Notes under the pieces: generated by a model
Databases searched by the model: none
Told to the model about the DNA's origin: nothing
What the model saw: the letters and a program-made list of their open reading frames with translations, nothing else
Made by a program: the position numbers and the translations under genes
Part shown: positions 37,944 through 47,000 of the stretch, piece after piece
Position numbering within the stretch: the first letter of the stretch is position 1
Layout: every line of letters starts with the position of its first letter
From: DASXHY01 sp035552155
Lineage (GTDB): Bacteria > Verrucomicrobiota > Verrucomicrobiia > Limisphaerales > DASXHY01
DNA length: 64,000 bases
Direction of reading: 5' to 3'
Assembly: GCA_035552155.1 (NCBI GenBank)
Contig: DASZLX010000028.1
Location: 124,001-188,000 of the forward strand

Positions 37944-38878
37944 GGCGAGCGCGGTCTAGCAAACGAGAACGGTACCATTGGCATCTCCGGCCGCCTTACG
38001 ACACGAAATTTGATGCCGATCACTGGTGGAAACGAAACGCTAAAATGAAAGTTGACCCCGTGGCGGCTTTGTACGAACTTGCGCGCCGGCATCCGGAAGT
38101 CGGAAAGCTGCATCATAAATGTCCCCATGCCGAAATACTTAGTGAGCACATTTGCCGTCCGCGTTTTAGCCAAAGTGATTACGACGACGAAATGTTGTTG
38201 CGAGCTCATCGATATCTGTCTGGAGCCCCACCAGCGCTTGCCTTTTTGTCTTCCGTCGGAATGAGTTCATGGCCAAATTTGACAGAACGCGCACGTAATA
38301 AGTGGCGGAGCCATGTGCGCGGTATGCGAGGGGTGGAATCTCGCGGTGAATGTGAAAAGTCATTTTCAATACTTGAAAGAGCTGCGTTGCATTTAATCTT
38401 AGAGCGCGCCAGGCCTTTAAAATCCGAAAGCTCCGGCAAGTCTGGTGCATTCGGTAAGCTGATCCAAGCCGTGAAGCGGAATTTGGAGCGCAACCCACTC
38501 TCAGCAAAGGAAATCGAATCTGCGGTGGCCAATGAGGCGATTAGATGCTATCGCGAAGACCATGTTTTAGTGTCTTTTGCCTCAGAATTACCGGTCAAGA
38601 AGGCAGCTATTTTAGCAGGTTTGAAGTTCAGCGAGCACCGAAAAATTACCGGCGGAAAGCAGCGCTCCAAGGCAGCGAATTGGCTTGAGGTCATTGCTTC
38701 ATTTGAATCTATTCATCTCAAGGCAGAAAGGCTAAAACGGGACCCATTTGTTTGCTACCGCCGTGCAGTCGATCGGATTTCATTTTCCCGCCACGACATT
38801 CTCGATTACTGCCACTATATCCTCGAAACGCAATCCCGGGATTGGGGTACTGAACTGGCTTTCCACATCAGCTTTTGA
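37940..38878 (+). CDS. Hypothetical protein of the element
   Basis: 312 residues from ATG 37940, which overlaps the integrase stop as ATGA and so is likely coupled to it. The sequence starts MRRARSSKRERYHWHLRPPY and is Arg/His/Lys-rich throughout, with no membrane segment. I do not recognise a domain. Position suggests an accessory role in integration or element control. Confidence 0.75.
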   Translation: MRRARSSKRERYHWHLRPPYDTKFDADHWWKRNAKMKVDPVAALYELARRHPEVGKLHHKCPHAEILSEHICRPRFSQSDYDDEMLLRAHRYLSGAPPALAFLSSVGMSSWPNLTERARNKWRSHVRGMRGVESRGECEKSFSILERAALHLILERARPLKSESSGKSGAFGKLIQAVKRNLERNPLSAKEIESAVANEAIRCYREDHVLVSFASELPVKKAAILAGLKFSEHRKITGGKQRSKAANWLEVIASFESIHLKAERLKRDPFVCYRRAVDRISFSRHDILDYCHYILETQSRDWGTELAFHISF

Positions 38879-38953
38879 CGATAAATCTTTACCATTAGCG
38901 TCACACATCACGGCTTCACGGATCCTGGCTCTTCTGGGTATTGCTGGTCTCCT

Positions 38954-39244
38954 ATGAGCACACAACAGAAAGAACCACCCGGAACGAGCGGAGCAAACGG
39001 AATATGTGACACGCCCGACCGGACACGAAAGCAATTCTTGGCAGCACAACCAATCAAGGGAATTCCTCTGGGCGACGAATTCGTGGGTGAATCGGGAATC
39101 CTCAGAATTATCCCGGTATCTCGCAGGACATTGTTCTCCCTGCGCGAAAAAGGGTTGCCCCACGTTCGCCTCGGAAAACGCGTAATCTTCCACGTTCCTT
39201 CAGTTCGGGAGTGGCTGCTGCGTCAACAACGAGGTGCAGAATGA
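38954..39244 (+). CDS. AlpA/excisionase-like helix-turn-helix protein
   Basis: 96 residues. The second half (ISRRTLFSLREKG-like VSRRTLFSLREKGLPHVRLG, then KRVIFHVPSVREWLL) is the compact MerR-like DNA-binding fold of AlpA and phage excisionases. It probably directs excision or regulates the integrase. Its stop overlaps the next start as ATGA. Confidence 0.85.
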   Translation: MSTQQKEPPGTSGANGICDTPDRTRKQFLAAQPIKGIPLGDEFVGESGILRIIPVSRRTLFSLREKGLPHVRLGKRVIFHVPSVREWLLRQQRGAE

Positions 39245-39486
39245 ACTCTTCTCCTGAACCTACTTCCCTCAGCGAGAAAATCAGTCAAGCGCGCGCTCGG
39301 AGGCTTGCTACCGCGCCCGCCTCAACCAAACATCTCTTCGAGCGCGTGTACGGTCAAAAAGCCTCTCCCAGAGCAAGAATTAAAGCTTTCTGTTTGGAAT
39401 GCCTCGGCTTTGATCGAAAGGCAGTTCGAGAATGCGCGTCCTACGCTTGTCCGCTGTGGGACGTAAGGCCGTTTCGAATTAAATAA
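39241..39486 (+). CDS. Small phage-type Cys-motif protein
   Basis: 81 residues from the ATG at 39241 (ATGA overlap with the AlpA-like gene). The C-terminal half has CLECLGFDRKAVRECASYAC followed by PLWDVRPFR. Small proteins with this four-Cys pattern are common in phages and islands and probably bind a metal; their function is not established. Confidence 0.75.
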   Translation: MNSSPEPTSLSEKISQARARRLATAPASTKHLFERVYGQKASPRARIKAFCLECLGFDRKAVRECASYACPLWDVRPFRIK

Positions 39487-39612
39487 CACCGTCGCCCCGG
39501 TCTCAAATTTTGTGAAATGGATGACCGTGCCGGCGTTGAGTGATTCACGCCGCAAATAAAAAACGCCGCCGCGAAAGTTGCCACGGACGCGACGACGTTT
39601 TGATGGATCGAA

Positions 39613-40188
39613 GTGTCACACTTACACAAGCAAAACCCGCAGTCAACGCCCGATCCTGTTCCTGAATTGCAGGAGTTACTTGGGACGCCGGTGGTGTTCA
39701 TCAAGTGGCCGCGTGGCGTCAAAGCCAATCGCCGCAAGTGGGGATATTTGACAGTCGAAGACATGACGCCCGAATACCTGGGCAAACTCCCGTCCGGTAA
39801 CATTGGCGTTGCGCTTGGTGAAAAATCCGGCGGACTTTGCGCCATCGATTTGGACGATGATAAATTGGTTGAACCATTCCTTCAGCTAAATCCGCACTTG
39901 AAGGCCACATTGCAGACGCGCGGCGCGCGCGGACGGGTTTTTTGGCTGCGGTTCAAGAGTGATTACCCCAAACACACCACGAAACTCAAAACAAATTCTG
40001 GCGACGATGTTGGGGAATTCCGTTCCAACGGCGCGCAAAGCATTGTTTGGGGAATTCATCCGGACACGAAGCGCCCTTATCAATTCGTCGCACGGCAGAA
40101 AGTGGTCGAGGTGGATTTGGGTCCATTGCTTGGCCGACGGAGATCTCCAACAAACCAGCACTTGACCTATGTACAGAAGAACAGATGA
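39613..40188 (+). CDS. Primase/polymerase (Prim-Pol) domain protein
   Basis: 191 residues, GTG start at 39613. The sequence GNIGVALGEKSGGLCAIDLD (near residues 62-81) is the nucleotide/metal-binding core of bifunctional primase-polymerases, and the later RVFWLRF and GEFRSNGAQSIVWGIHP blocks match the same fold. Only the Prim-Pol part is present; the helicase part that often follows is missing. It may prime replication of the excised element. Confidence 0.82.
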   Translation: MSHLHKQNPQSTPDPVPELQELLGTPVVFIKWPRGVKANRRKWGYLTVEDMTPEYLGKLPSGNIGVALGEKSGGLCAIDLDDDKLVEPFLQLNPHLKATLQTRGARGRVFWLRFKSDYPKHTTKLKTNSGDDVGEFRSNGAQSIVWGIHPDTKRPYQFVARQKVVEVDLGPLLGRRRSPTNQHLTYVQKNR

Positions 40189-40801
40189 ACCGAAGTCATC
40201 CATTCACAGCGTCAGTCCACATTTTCATTCCTCCATCAATTCGGTTGAGGACGCCTTGCGAATTTCCAAGCCTACGAAAAAGCGCGAAAATAATGCCCTT
40301 CTCTTTAAACTCGCCCGCGCTCTCTTGGCTTTACAAAATAAGGGTCAAAAATTCGCTCTGCCGAGTCTCGAACGTGTTTTTTATCTGTGGTACACTGGCG
40401 CCATTCCATTTCTCCGTGAGGGCAGAACGCGGGAGCATTACTTCCTAGAGTTTATGAACGCATGTGAAAGGGCAAAATATCCGCTCGGCGGGACGAAGCT
40501 TGCGACAGTTTTTGAGAAGGCGAAGTCACTGCCGTTGCCAGCCGAGGCACTGAAATTTGAAATCCCAGAGATGAGATTGCTGGTCGCGTTTCTAAAACAG
40601 ATGCAAGTGCTCCAGGGCACAGAGCCGTTTTATATCACTTACCGGGACTGTGCGGCTCTATTAGGCCACAAAAGTCATACAACTGTCGTAGCGTGGCTCG
40701 GGGCGTTGGCAAAGCTCGAATACATTCAAGTGACCCAACGTGGGGATGAGAAACGGGCTACACGATACCGTTACATTTGGAAGGACGGTGAGAATGGATA
40801 A
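40169..40801 (+). CDS. Winged-helix protein, possible replication partner
   Basis: 210 residues, overlapping the Prim-Pol gene by 20 bases in another frame. The C-terminal part (YITYRDCAALLGHKSHTTVV...LEYIQVTQRGDEKRATRYRY) looks like a winged helix. The middle (LLFKLARALLALQNKGQKFA) is helical, as in primase-associated or RepA-like C-terminal regions. It may be the DNA-binding half of a split primase system. Its function is inferred from position and fold only. Confidence 0.75.
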   Translation: MYRRTDEPKSSIHSVSPHFHSSINSVEDALRISKPTKKRENNALLFKLARALLALQNKGQKFALPSLERVFYLWYTGAIPFLREGRTREHYFLEFMNACERAKYPLGGTKLATVFEKAKSLPLPAEALKFEIPEMRLLVAFLKQMQVLQGTEPFYITYRDCAALLGHKSHTTVVAWLGALAKLEYIQVTQRGDEKRATRYRYIWKDGENG

Positions 40802-40872
40802 TCCCCAGTTCCCTGAGGGGTAGTCCACGGGCGGCTACTACGTTGTCCAACCTGTCCATGCGCGGGTCTGAA

Positions 40873-41337
40873 TTATCGAACCACATCGTTAGCATGACAT
40901 CGGTCCTCTTCACAATTCCGCTCCAATTTCGCCGACCAGTAATAAACACCATTCAATGTCAGATTTACCTGGTACGACTGGCGCAGCCACTCTTGGATCT
41001 GCCGGGCTGATTTCCAGCGCCTTGTTTGCAATCCCGCACGGAGTTCCTCCAATGCACCGCCACGGACCCGCGGTGCCCTTCCGCTCCTGCGTTTGCGGGC
41101 CAAGACGGCTTCAACTCCTTGGTATTTCAACAGGTTGATCCAATAGTAGATCGTGCGAGGACAAATCCCGATCTGCCTCGCAATGCGGGCTGGTTTGATA
41201 AAGCCCGCTACAACCAAACGAAGGGCCGCCAGCCGCCGTCGGGATTCTCCGTCAGGGAACTCCCGGATCAATCTTGAAATATCCGTGGATAAATCTGGCT
41301 GCCGGGACGCATGATCGTGCATTTTGTCGTCGCTCAT
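40873..41337 (-). CDS. Truncated IS630-type transposase, HTH part only
   Basis: 154 residues holding the N-terminal helix-turn-helix region of IS630-family transposases: IARQIGICPRTIYYWINLLK, an Arg-rich linker (RKRRSGRAP) and a second HTH ending LNGVYYWSAKLERN. The DDE catalytic domain that should follow is absent; the frame ends in unrelated sequence. No terminal repeats were identified. It is most likely a dead fragment, though it could still bind DNA. Confidence 0.7.
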   Translation of the reverse strand: MSDDKMHDHASRQPDLSTDISRLIREFPDGESRRRLAALRLVVAGFIKPARIARQIGICPRTIYYWINLLKYQGVEAVLARKRRSGRAPRVRGGALEELRAGLQTRRWKSARQIQEWLRQSYQVNLTLNGVYYWSAKLERNCEEDRCHANDVVR

Positions 41338-41696
41338 CGCCTACATCATAGCCCTTGTTTCACTTTTTACAGGAGTTGGCTCTGCAATTCAAACTGTAGT
41401 TTTATGTAATTGCCTGTAATAAAGTGGTTTAACTGCGAGCTGAGGGGCAGGTTTGCAGGAAAAGCGGAGAAAGCACTTACAGCAGACCCGGGAATGCCAC
41501 GCTCACCGCGAACTGGGGGCGTTTGGTATGGTTTTCGTGCAGCATTTCGCTCAACCCGATGGCTAACAACTGTTTTTCGATTTGAATTGAGAGCCCTTGT
41601 GCCACACAAATCCACCCCTCTCTTCTTCAACTCCTCTGGTCGTGGTATGCCAGACTTCCATTGAGACGATTTGGATCGCATTTTGGATGTTGCTTT
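41338..41696. other. Intergenic region between two transposon remnants
   Basis: 359 bases. A minus-strand frame (41367-41681) has a low-complexity composition and no recognisable domain. I see no gene, promoter or hairpin here. Confidence 0.5.
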
Positions 41697-41755
41697 GTAA
41701 GCCTCAACCGTAGCACCTCTGGTTAAATTCTGACAGGTATCATACTTCTGAGAGC

Positions 41756-42955
41756 TATGATATCTACAAGTGGAACTGGCGCTGTATTGGGCAGGAAGTC
41801 AGCGAACAACTCAATTACGAAGCCGGCCGCTTTCTGCGCCGGCGCACGGTTCGCGGCAAATACGTTCATCGCACGGACCCGGATGCGACTTCGGTGATTG
41901 CGCCCTTGCCCCCCTGTTTGCAGGAGCGCGGCCTGGCGGCTCCCGGTCTTTTGGCCCATGTGCTCGTCAGCAAATATTGCGATCACCTTCCGCTGTATCG
42001 GCAGGAGCAGTTTTTGCCCAAAGACACAAAATCAATCTGCCACGTCAGACGCTGGCGCGGTGGGTGGAGTTGGCGGCCGATTGGCTGAAACCGATTTAAG
42101 AAAACATCCGGACCGGAGTGATGGCCGGCGGCTATGTGCAGGTCGATGAGACACCGATCAACCATTTGGAGCCGGGAAACGGCAAAAGTAAACAAGGTTA
42201 TCTCTGGACGAGCAGCCGTCCCGGTGGCGATGTGTTCTTTCGGTGGGAAACCAGCCGATCGGCCGCGTGCCTGGACAACATCATTCCCGTAAACTTCACC
42301 GGCACCATCCAGTGTGATGGCTATGCGGCCTACCGCTCCTTTGCCAACGGACGAAACGGGATTGCGCTGGCCGGTTGCTGGGCGCATGTGCGCCGGAAGT
42401 TTTTTGAAGCGTTGGAATCTTCACCACGCACGGCTGCTTGGATCATGCGCCAGTTGCAGCACCTGTATCTCATCGAATCCCGGCTCCGAAAAAGGAAAGT
42501 TGGCCCCCGATTGCGTCAGGCAGTCCGTGCGCATCAAAGCCAGCCGATAGTGGAACGACTCGCACGAGTTCTGTTGCGACTGAAATCCTGCGGCAGGTAT
42601 CTGCCGCAGAGTCCGCTGGGAACCGCGATTGATTACGCACCGGGCCAGTGGACCTCGCTACAGGTGTATTTGCGGGATGGCCGGGTCGAGATTGACAATA
42701 ATTTGGTCTAGAACGCCATTCGGTCCACCGCCATCGGCAAGAAAAACTGGTTGTTTGTTGGAGAAGCCAACGCGGGAGATCGCAGCGCCATCCTCTACAC
42801 GATTATCGAATCCCGCCGCCGGCGCGGGATCGATCCGTATGCTTACTCCGGACGTTCTCACTCGTTTGCCCCGCATGACCAACTGGCAAATCCCCGAAGT
42901 CATTCATGCCGCATGGGGCAAAGCCGCTCTGCAAGTGCAACGGCAAGTATCGTAA
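41756..42955 (+). pseudogene. tnpC: IS66 transposase TnpC fragment
   Basis: The C-terminal two thirds of an IS66 transposase, broken by a frameshift near 42020, a TAA at 42097-42099, a TAG at 42709-42711 and a second frameshift near 42850. Recognisable blocks: NWRCIGQEVSEQLNYEAGRF, YVQVDETPI (first catalytic Asp), GTIQCDGYAAYRS (second Asp), HVRRKFFEAL, NNLV then NAIR, and KKNWLFVGEANAGDRSA. The TAG falls exactly on the third catalytic acidic residue (NNLVENAIR in intact relatives). The N-terminal zinc-finger region is missing. Confidence 0.85.
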
Positions 42956-42972
42956 CTATCATAGTTACGATA
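42948..42972. repeat. Perfect 11-bp inverted repeat at the transposase end
   Basis: TATCGTAACTA and TAGTTACGATA flank a 3-base centre, overlapping the end of the degraded tnpC. There is no T-run. It may be a regulatory site of the old IS or a terminator stem. Confidence 0.55.
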
Positions 42973-43148
42973 GTCGCCAGAAACTCGCTCCTCCTCGTCA
43001 ATAGGCGCTACGCGTGACGCTTACGATAATTAAAACATCCACCAGATGATGATCTTTGGTGCGGTTGACGCCAGGATCGCTGAGGGTGGCAAAGTGTTCG
43101 ACAAGACCATCCAAAATTTAGATGCCTTTGCCCTGCCCTTTCGCACTT

Positions 43149-44021
43149 TTAAACGAAATGAGCGACCTCAAATTCGCAGCCGGTTAGTTTTTCCTCTTTA
43201 ATCACTCGCCGGAGCTTCGGCGACACTAATAGTAATCGTTCTGGCCGAAGAAGTCCGCGGCGAGTCCCCACAAACTGCCGCGATGCGACAATATCAAAAC
43301 CATTGTGACTTGAACGGCTGATCGAAACCTCAGATAAGCGAGCCAATCCAATTAAATCCGCACGCGGACAGCGATACTGTCCTGCCATGTCTTCATCGAA
43401 TGGATTGACACCCATTTTGGTGGGCGCAGTAATTTCTGCTTCGCATGATTTGACTAGGAGTTGAAACCAGTCCTTTGATTCGGTATTTGAAGCTAACGAG
43501 TGGCAAACCGGACCAAATTTTGCTCCAGTTATTGAATGCTTGTCACAAAGGTCCACCATTCGCTTTGACATCACAATTTCGCCTGCAATTGTTCTAGCAA
43601 TGTCCTTGCTTTTCGGGATTCGTTTCCAATCAAGAAACAATGGCGAGACTTGCCTCGCTCCACTTTTACAACTTGGACAAGCCAACGATTCATCATATTG
43701 AGTGCCGCACTCTTCGCCGGCTGGTTCAAAGGTGGCAATACTGCACAGAAGAAACAATTTCGCTTTTAAAACATCAGCAGCGGTGTAGCGACGCTGAATT
43801 TCCCAACCGGCAAAAAAGAAATCACCACGCCTTTTTTGAATCAGAGCATTTAATTCACCTATTCGATTGAACTTAGGGTCATCGGCAGTGAGTTTAATTT
43901 TGCGGACAGTGACAAATTTGTCTCCGAATTGTTTTGTCCAACCAAGTTTTTCCCCCTCGTTCGGCTCAAAGAGTTGGCTCGCATATTTTTCTTGAACTCG
44001 AAACTCGTAAATTTCTTTCAT
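43149..44021 (-). CDS. Candidate immunity protein for the RHS toxin
   Basis: 290 residues, starting 4 bases after the RHS stop codon on the same strand. That is the standard place for the immunity gene of a polymorphic toxin. The N-terminal half has a Cys cluster (CGTQ, then CPSC) that could bind zinc, and the C-terminal half repeats an aromatic/basic pattern ending GCEFEVAHFV. It reminds me of Cys-pair proteins found next to toxins in myxobacteria, but I cannot name the family. No signal peptide, so it would act in the cytoplasm against a nuclease. The role is inferred from position. Confidence 0.7.
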   Translation of the reverse strand: MKEIYEFRVQEKYASQLFEPNEGEKLGWTKQFGDKFVTVRKIKLTADDPKFNRIGELNALIQKRRGDFFFAGWEIQRRYTAADVLKAKLFLLCSIATFEPAGEECGTQYDESLACPSCKSGARQVSPLFLDWKRIPKSKDIARTIAGEIVMSKRMVDLCDKHSITGAKFGPVCHSLASNTESKDWFQLLVKSCEAEITAPTKMGVNPFDEDMAGQYRCPRADLIGLARLSEVSISRSSHNGFDIVASRQFVGTRRGLLRPERLLLVSPKLRRVIKEEKLTGCEFEVAHFV

Positions 44022-44025
44022 GCTG

Positions 44026-47000
44026 CTATTTTGGCAATGGAAGTTGTGAATAGACAGTGTTTACAATGTTTACGACGGTAGTGGAAGGAGGAATGCTCTG
44101 CCCATAAGCCCATTGATTACGAAATGCATTCGTGATTAGCTGATGATAAGGTGCTTCCAACAAAATCATCGGACCATTCGGATCGCCGCCGAGATATTTT
44201 GGCGTAATGTGATGCAATTGAAATTTATTACATAATTTAGGATAAAGTTCTCTTGCCTTTTGCATCAGGCTCTGTAGGTCCGCTTCGGCAGCCTCAGCAG
44301 CTTGTTCTATGTCAGCCTCAATTTCAGGTCCATATTCATCCGCAAATTGCGATGCTTCATCAATTGCCTCTGGAGGAACTTGTAACCCTAAAAAGTCAAT
44401 CTTGTTGATCGGATTATTTCCAACGAACTCGTAGAGATTCAATCCGCCTCGTTCTTCAATGGGATCCCGATTTAACCATCTCCCACTGTCCGAGTCGTAA
44501 GCACGGAATAATGTCAGTGAGAGCCCGCTTGGAGCATGATAATAGTAACCAGCAAAGCCAAAATCAGCCTCCACTGGATTGACTGTTATCTGGTTTACGC
44601 TTCGTGTGCCATATGGATCGTAATCATATTGAGCCCGAATCACACCCACATCGTCCATCACTTCTCGGATACTCCCGAGCCGGTCGCGCGTGTAATAATA
44701 CGCGGCATCGCCAGTGTCGGTTGGGCTGCCGGAGGTTTCGGTCCACGATTGGGTTAAAAAGCCTTCCGGGTAATAGGTTTTGGTCGTGAACGTGTTGCCG
44801 ACGCTCGGCGAATCCGGTTCGCTGGAGCTTTGAACAATCTGGGTGCCAGACCACAACAGATGGTTCGTACTACTCCCCCTTTCAACGATTCTGACCCGCC
44901 GGCCAAATCCATCATAGGTAAACTCGCTCCGTCCGCTACCCGTAGTGACTGCTACGAGCCGGTTCTCAGCGTCCCATTCATAGCTTACACTGCTTCCTGA
45001 GTCGGGTGTGTATCCCGTGCAGTTGCCATTATCATCATACGAATAGGATTTATGGTTACCCTTGACAACATTTACCGTGTAATTGCTGGTCGTAATGTTC
45101 CCGCCACTGGCACCATAATCCTTGGCAATCACTTGAATTGCCTGGCTTCCGGTCGCCAGTGTCACATTCGCCGAAAAAGTCTCTGCGCCGCTGGATCCGG
45201 TATTCGCTTGAATCAGCGCAGCCTGGCTATTGACCGTCACGGTCGCGGGTTCGCTAATCGTCCCGGTTATCTGCACCGGAAGATAGGCCCCAGGAATCAA
45301 TTCTTGTTGATTCATGCCATCGTAGCCGTACTGAAATACCGTTAAGTTTTGTCCGACAGCGTCGAATTCTGAACTTTTACGATTACCCGAGGCATCATAA
45401 GAATAATCGTAAGCTTTTACTGTTTGATTCGTGCTATCGTTCGGGTCGGTCGCGCTTAAAAGCTGTCCCTCCAAATCATAGTTCATGAATGTGTTTTCGA
45501 TGGTCCCGGAATTCGCGACGAGGACGCCACCGGTTACATGGCCGATAAGACTCGTGGCCTGCTTTACGTTGCCAAGCACATCGTTAGTGTAATGAAAGAT
45601 TTTAAAACGATTTCCTGGTTGCACATGTTCGATGTCCGCCAGTGTTTCATCGTGCGCTATGTCATTGTAGCCAAACAGGTTTGTCGAAATGGAAGAGGCA
45701 ATCCCAGTCAATAATGGAGTGGAGTTAGAATACGATAAGCTGAACGTATTCAGGGGAGCAGTGTGCGTCATAATTCTCCCTGATTCGTCATAGGTAAAAC
45801 TTTCACTGCTGGCCAAACCCGCCTGTCGGCCGACAACGCGTCCAAGGGCGTCGTAAGTATAGTTAATGGTGTGATGATTCCCAGGCTGAACCTCTGAAGC
45901 CAGCTGACCGGCTCCGGTGGTGAGCGTACCGAGAATGGAGTTATAGTGATATACTGTTTGTCCTGTGCCATCCGTCATTGACGCCAATCGCCGATAATGC
46001 GGATCGTAAGAAAAGCTCACGGATGGAGTGGCGATTATAGGATCAATATAGCTGATGTTCGTAAGCGTATCGTCAATACCGTACGTATAGCTTTTCACCT
46101 GGCTTTCAGCATCGGTAATCGATGTCAACCGGCTGCTCCTGGATTCGTAAGCGTATTGAATCGCTGTACTATCGTCGAATTGTTTTTCTGTTATCCTGCC
46201 TTCCAAGTCCCGGGTCCAACTGGTCTCGTCACCCCGCGGGTCGGTGATGCTGGTAAGAGAACCGCAGCCGCACCACCCATATTGCGTTACCCGCCCAAGC
46301 CGGTCGCGAACGGTGAGAGGATGCCCGAGGGAATCATACGTGATTTGTATGGGATGGCCCGTGCGGTCCCAGATGCGCACCAGATCAAGCCGCGAGTAAT
46401 CGTATTGATTATATGTGCCATCGGGAAAGGTCACTTTCGTGACCCGATCCAACGGGTCGTAATCGTATTTAATATAATAACCCGATGAATTTGTGGCATA
46501 TTGCACTCGGCCATAAGTATCGTAATGGAAGGAATTCGTCCAAACTCCCCCGCTCCACGGCCGTCGGATCCTCAGTAGGTAACCGTTCGCGTCATGGTCG
46601 TAATAGGTGTGATTGCTTTGGGGATCAAGGATATCATGCAGTTGATTGCCATTTTCGTAGGTGAAGGAATATACTTGCCGGGAGGCGTTGGTGTAATATT
46701 GGGGTAAATGATTGCTGTAGGGGCCGGCCATTCCAAGGGTTTCATCAATGCCCGCGGTTGTTTGATGAACTCTCAAGACGTCAATTCCATTACCCGCATA
46801 GTCGATCGTCGTCTGGCGAAACGCCGGATCGGTATATTGCGTCACTCGCCCCACGCTGTTATACGAGTATTGATTAGTCTGGATAAACGGATGAAGGGAG
46901 TCGGCGGGATTATCAATAAGTCGATAGCTGGCACTTGGCGAACGCAGAGTAATTCCAGCTTCATAAGCGGGAGCACTTTGGTTAGGATAAACGAAATAAA

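Larger units (their letters stand above)
41697..43024 (+). mobile_element. IS66-family element, internally deleted and decayed
   Basis: The ends are inverted repeats: 41697-41717 (GTAAGCCTCAACCGTAGCACC) and 43004-43024, whose complement starts GTAAGCGTCACGCGTAGCG; 17 of 21 bases match. GTAAGCG is the usual IS66 terminus. Between them is only part of tnpC; tnpA, tnpB and the tnpC start are gone. No 8-bp target duplication is visible. Confidence 0.75.

Noticed and set aside
41367..41681. Minus-strand frame of 104 codons between transposon remnants
   Set aside because: Unstructured composition with no known transposition domain.
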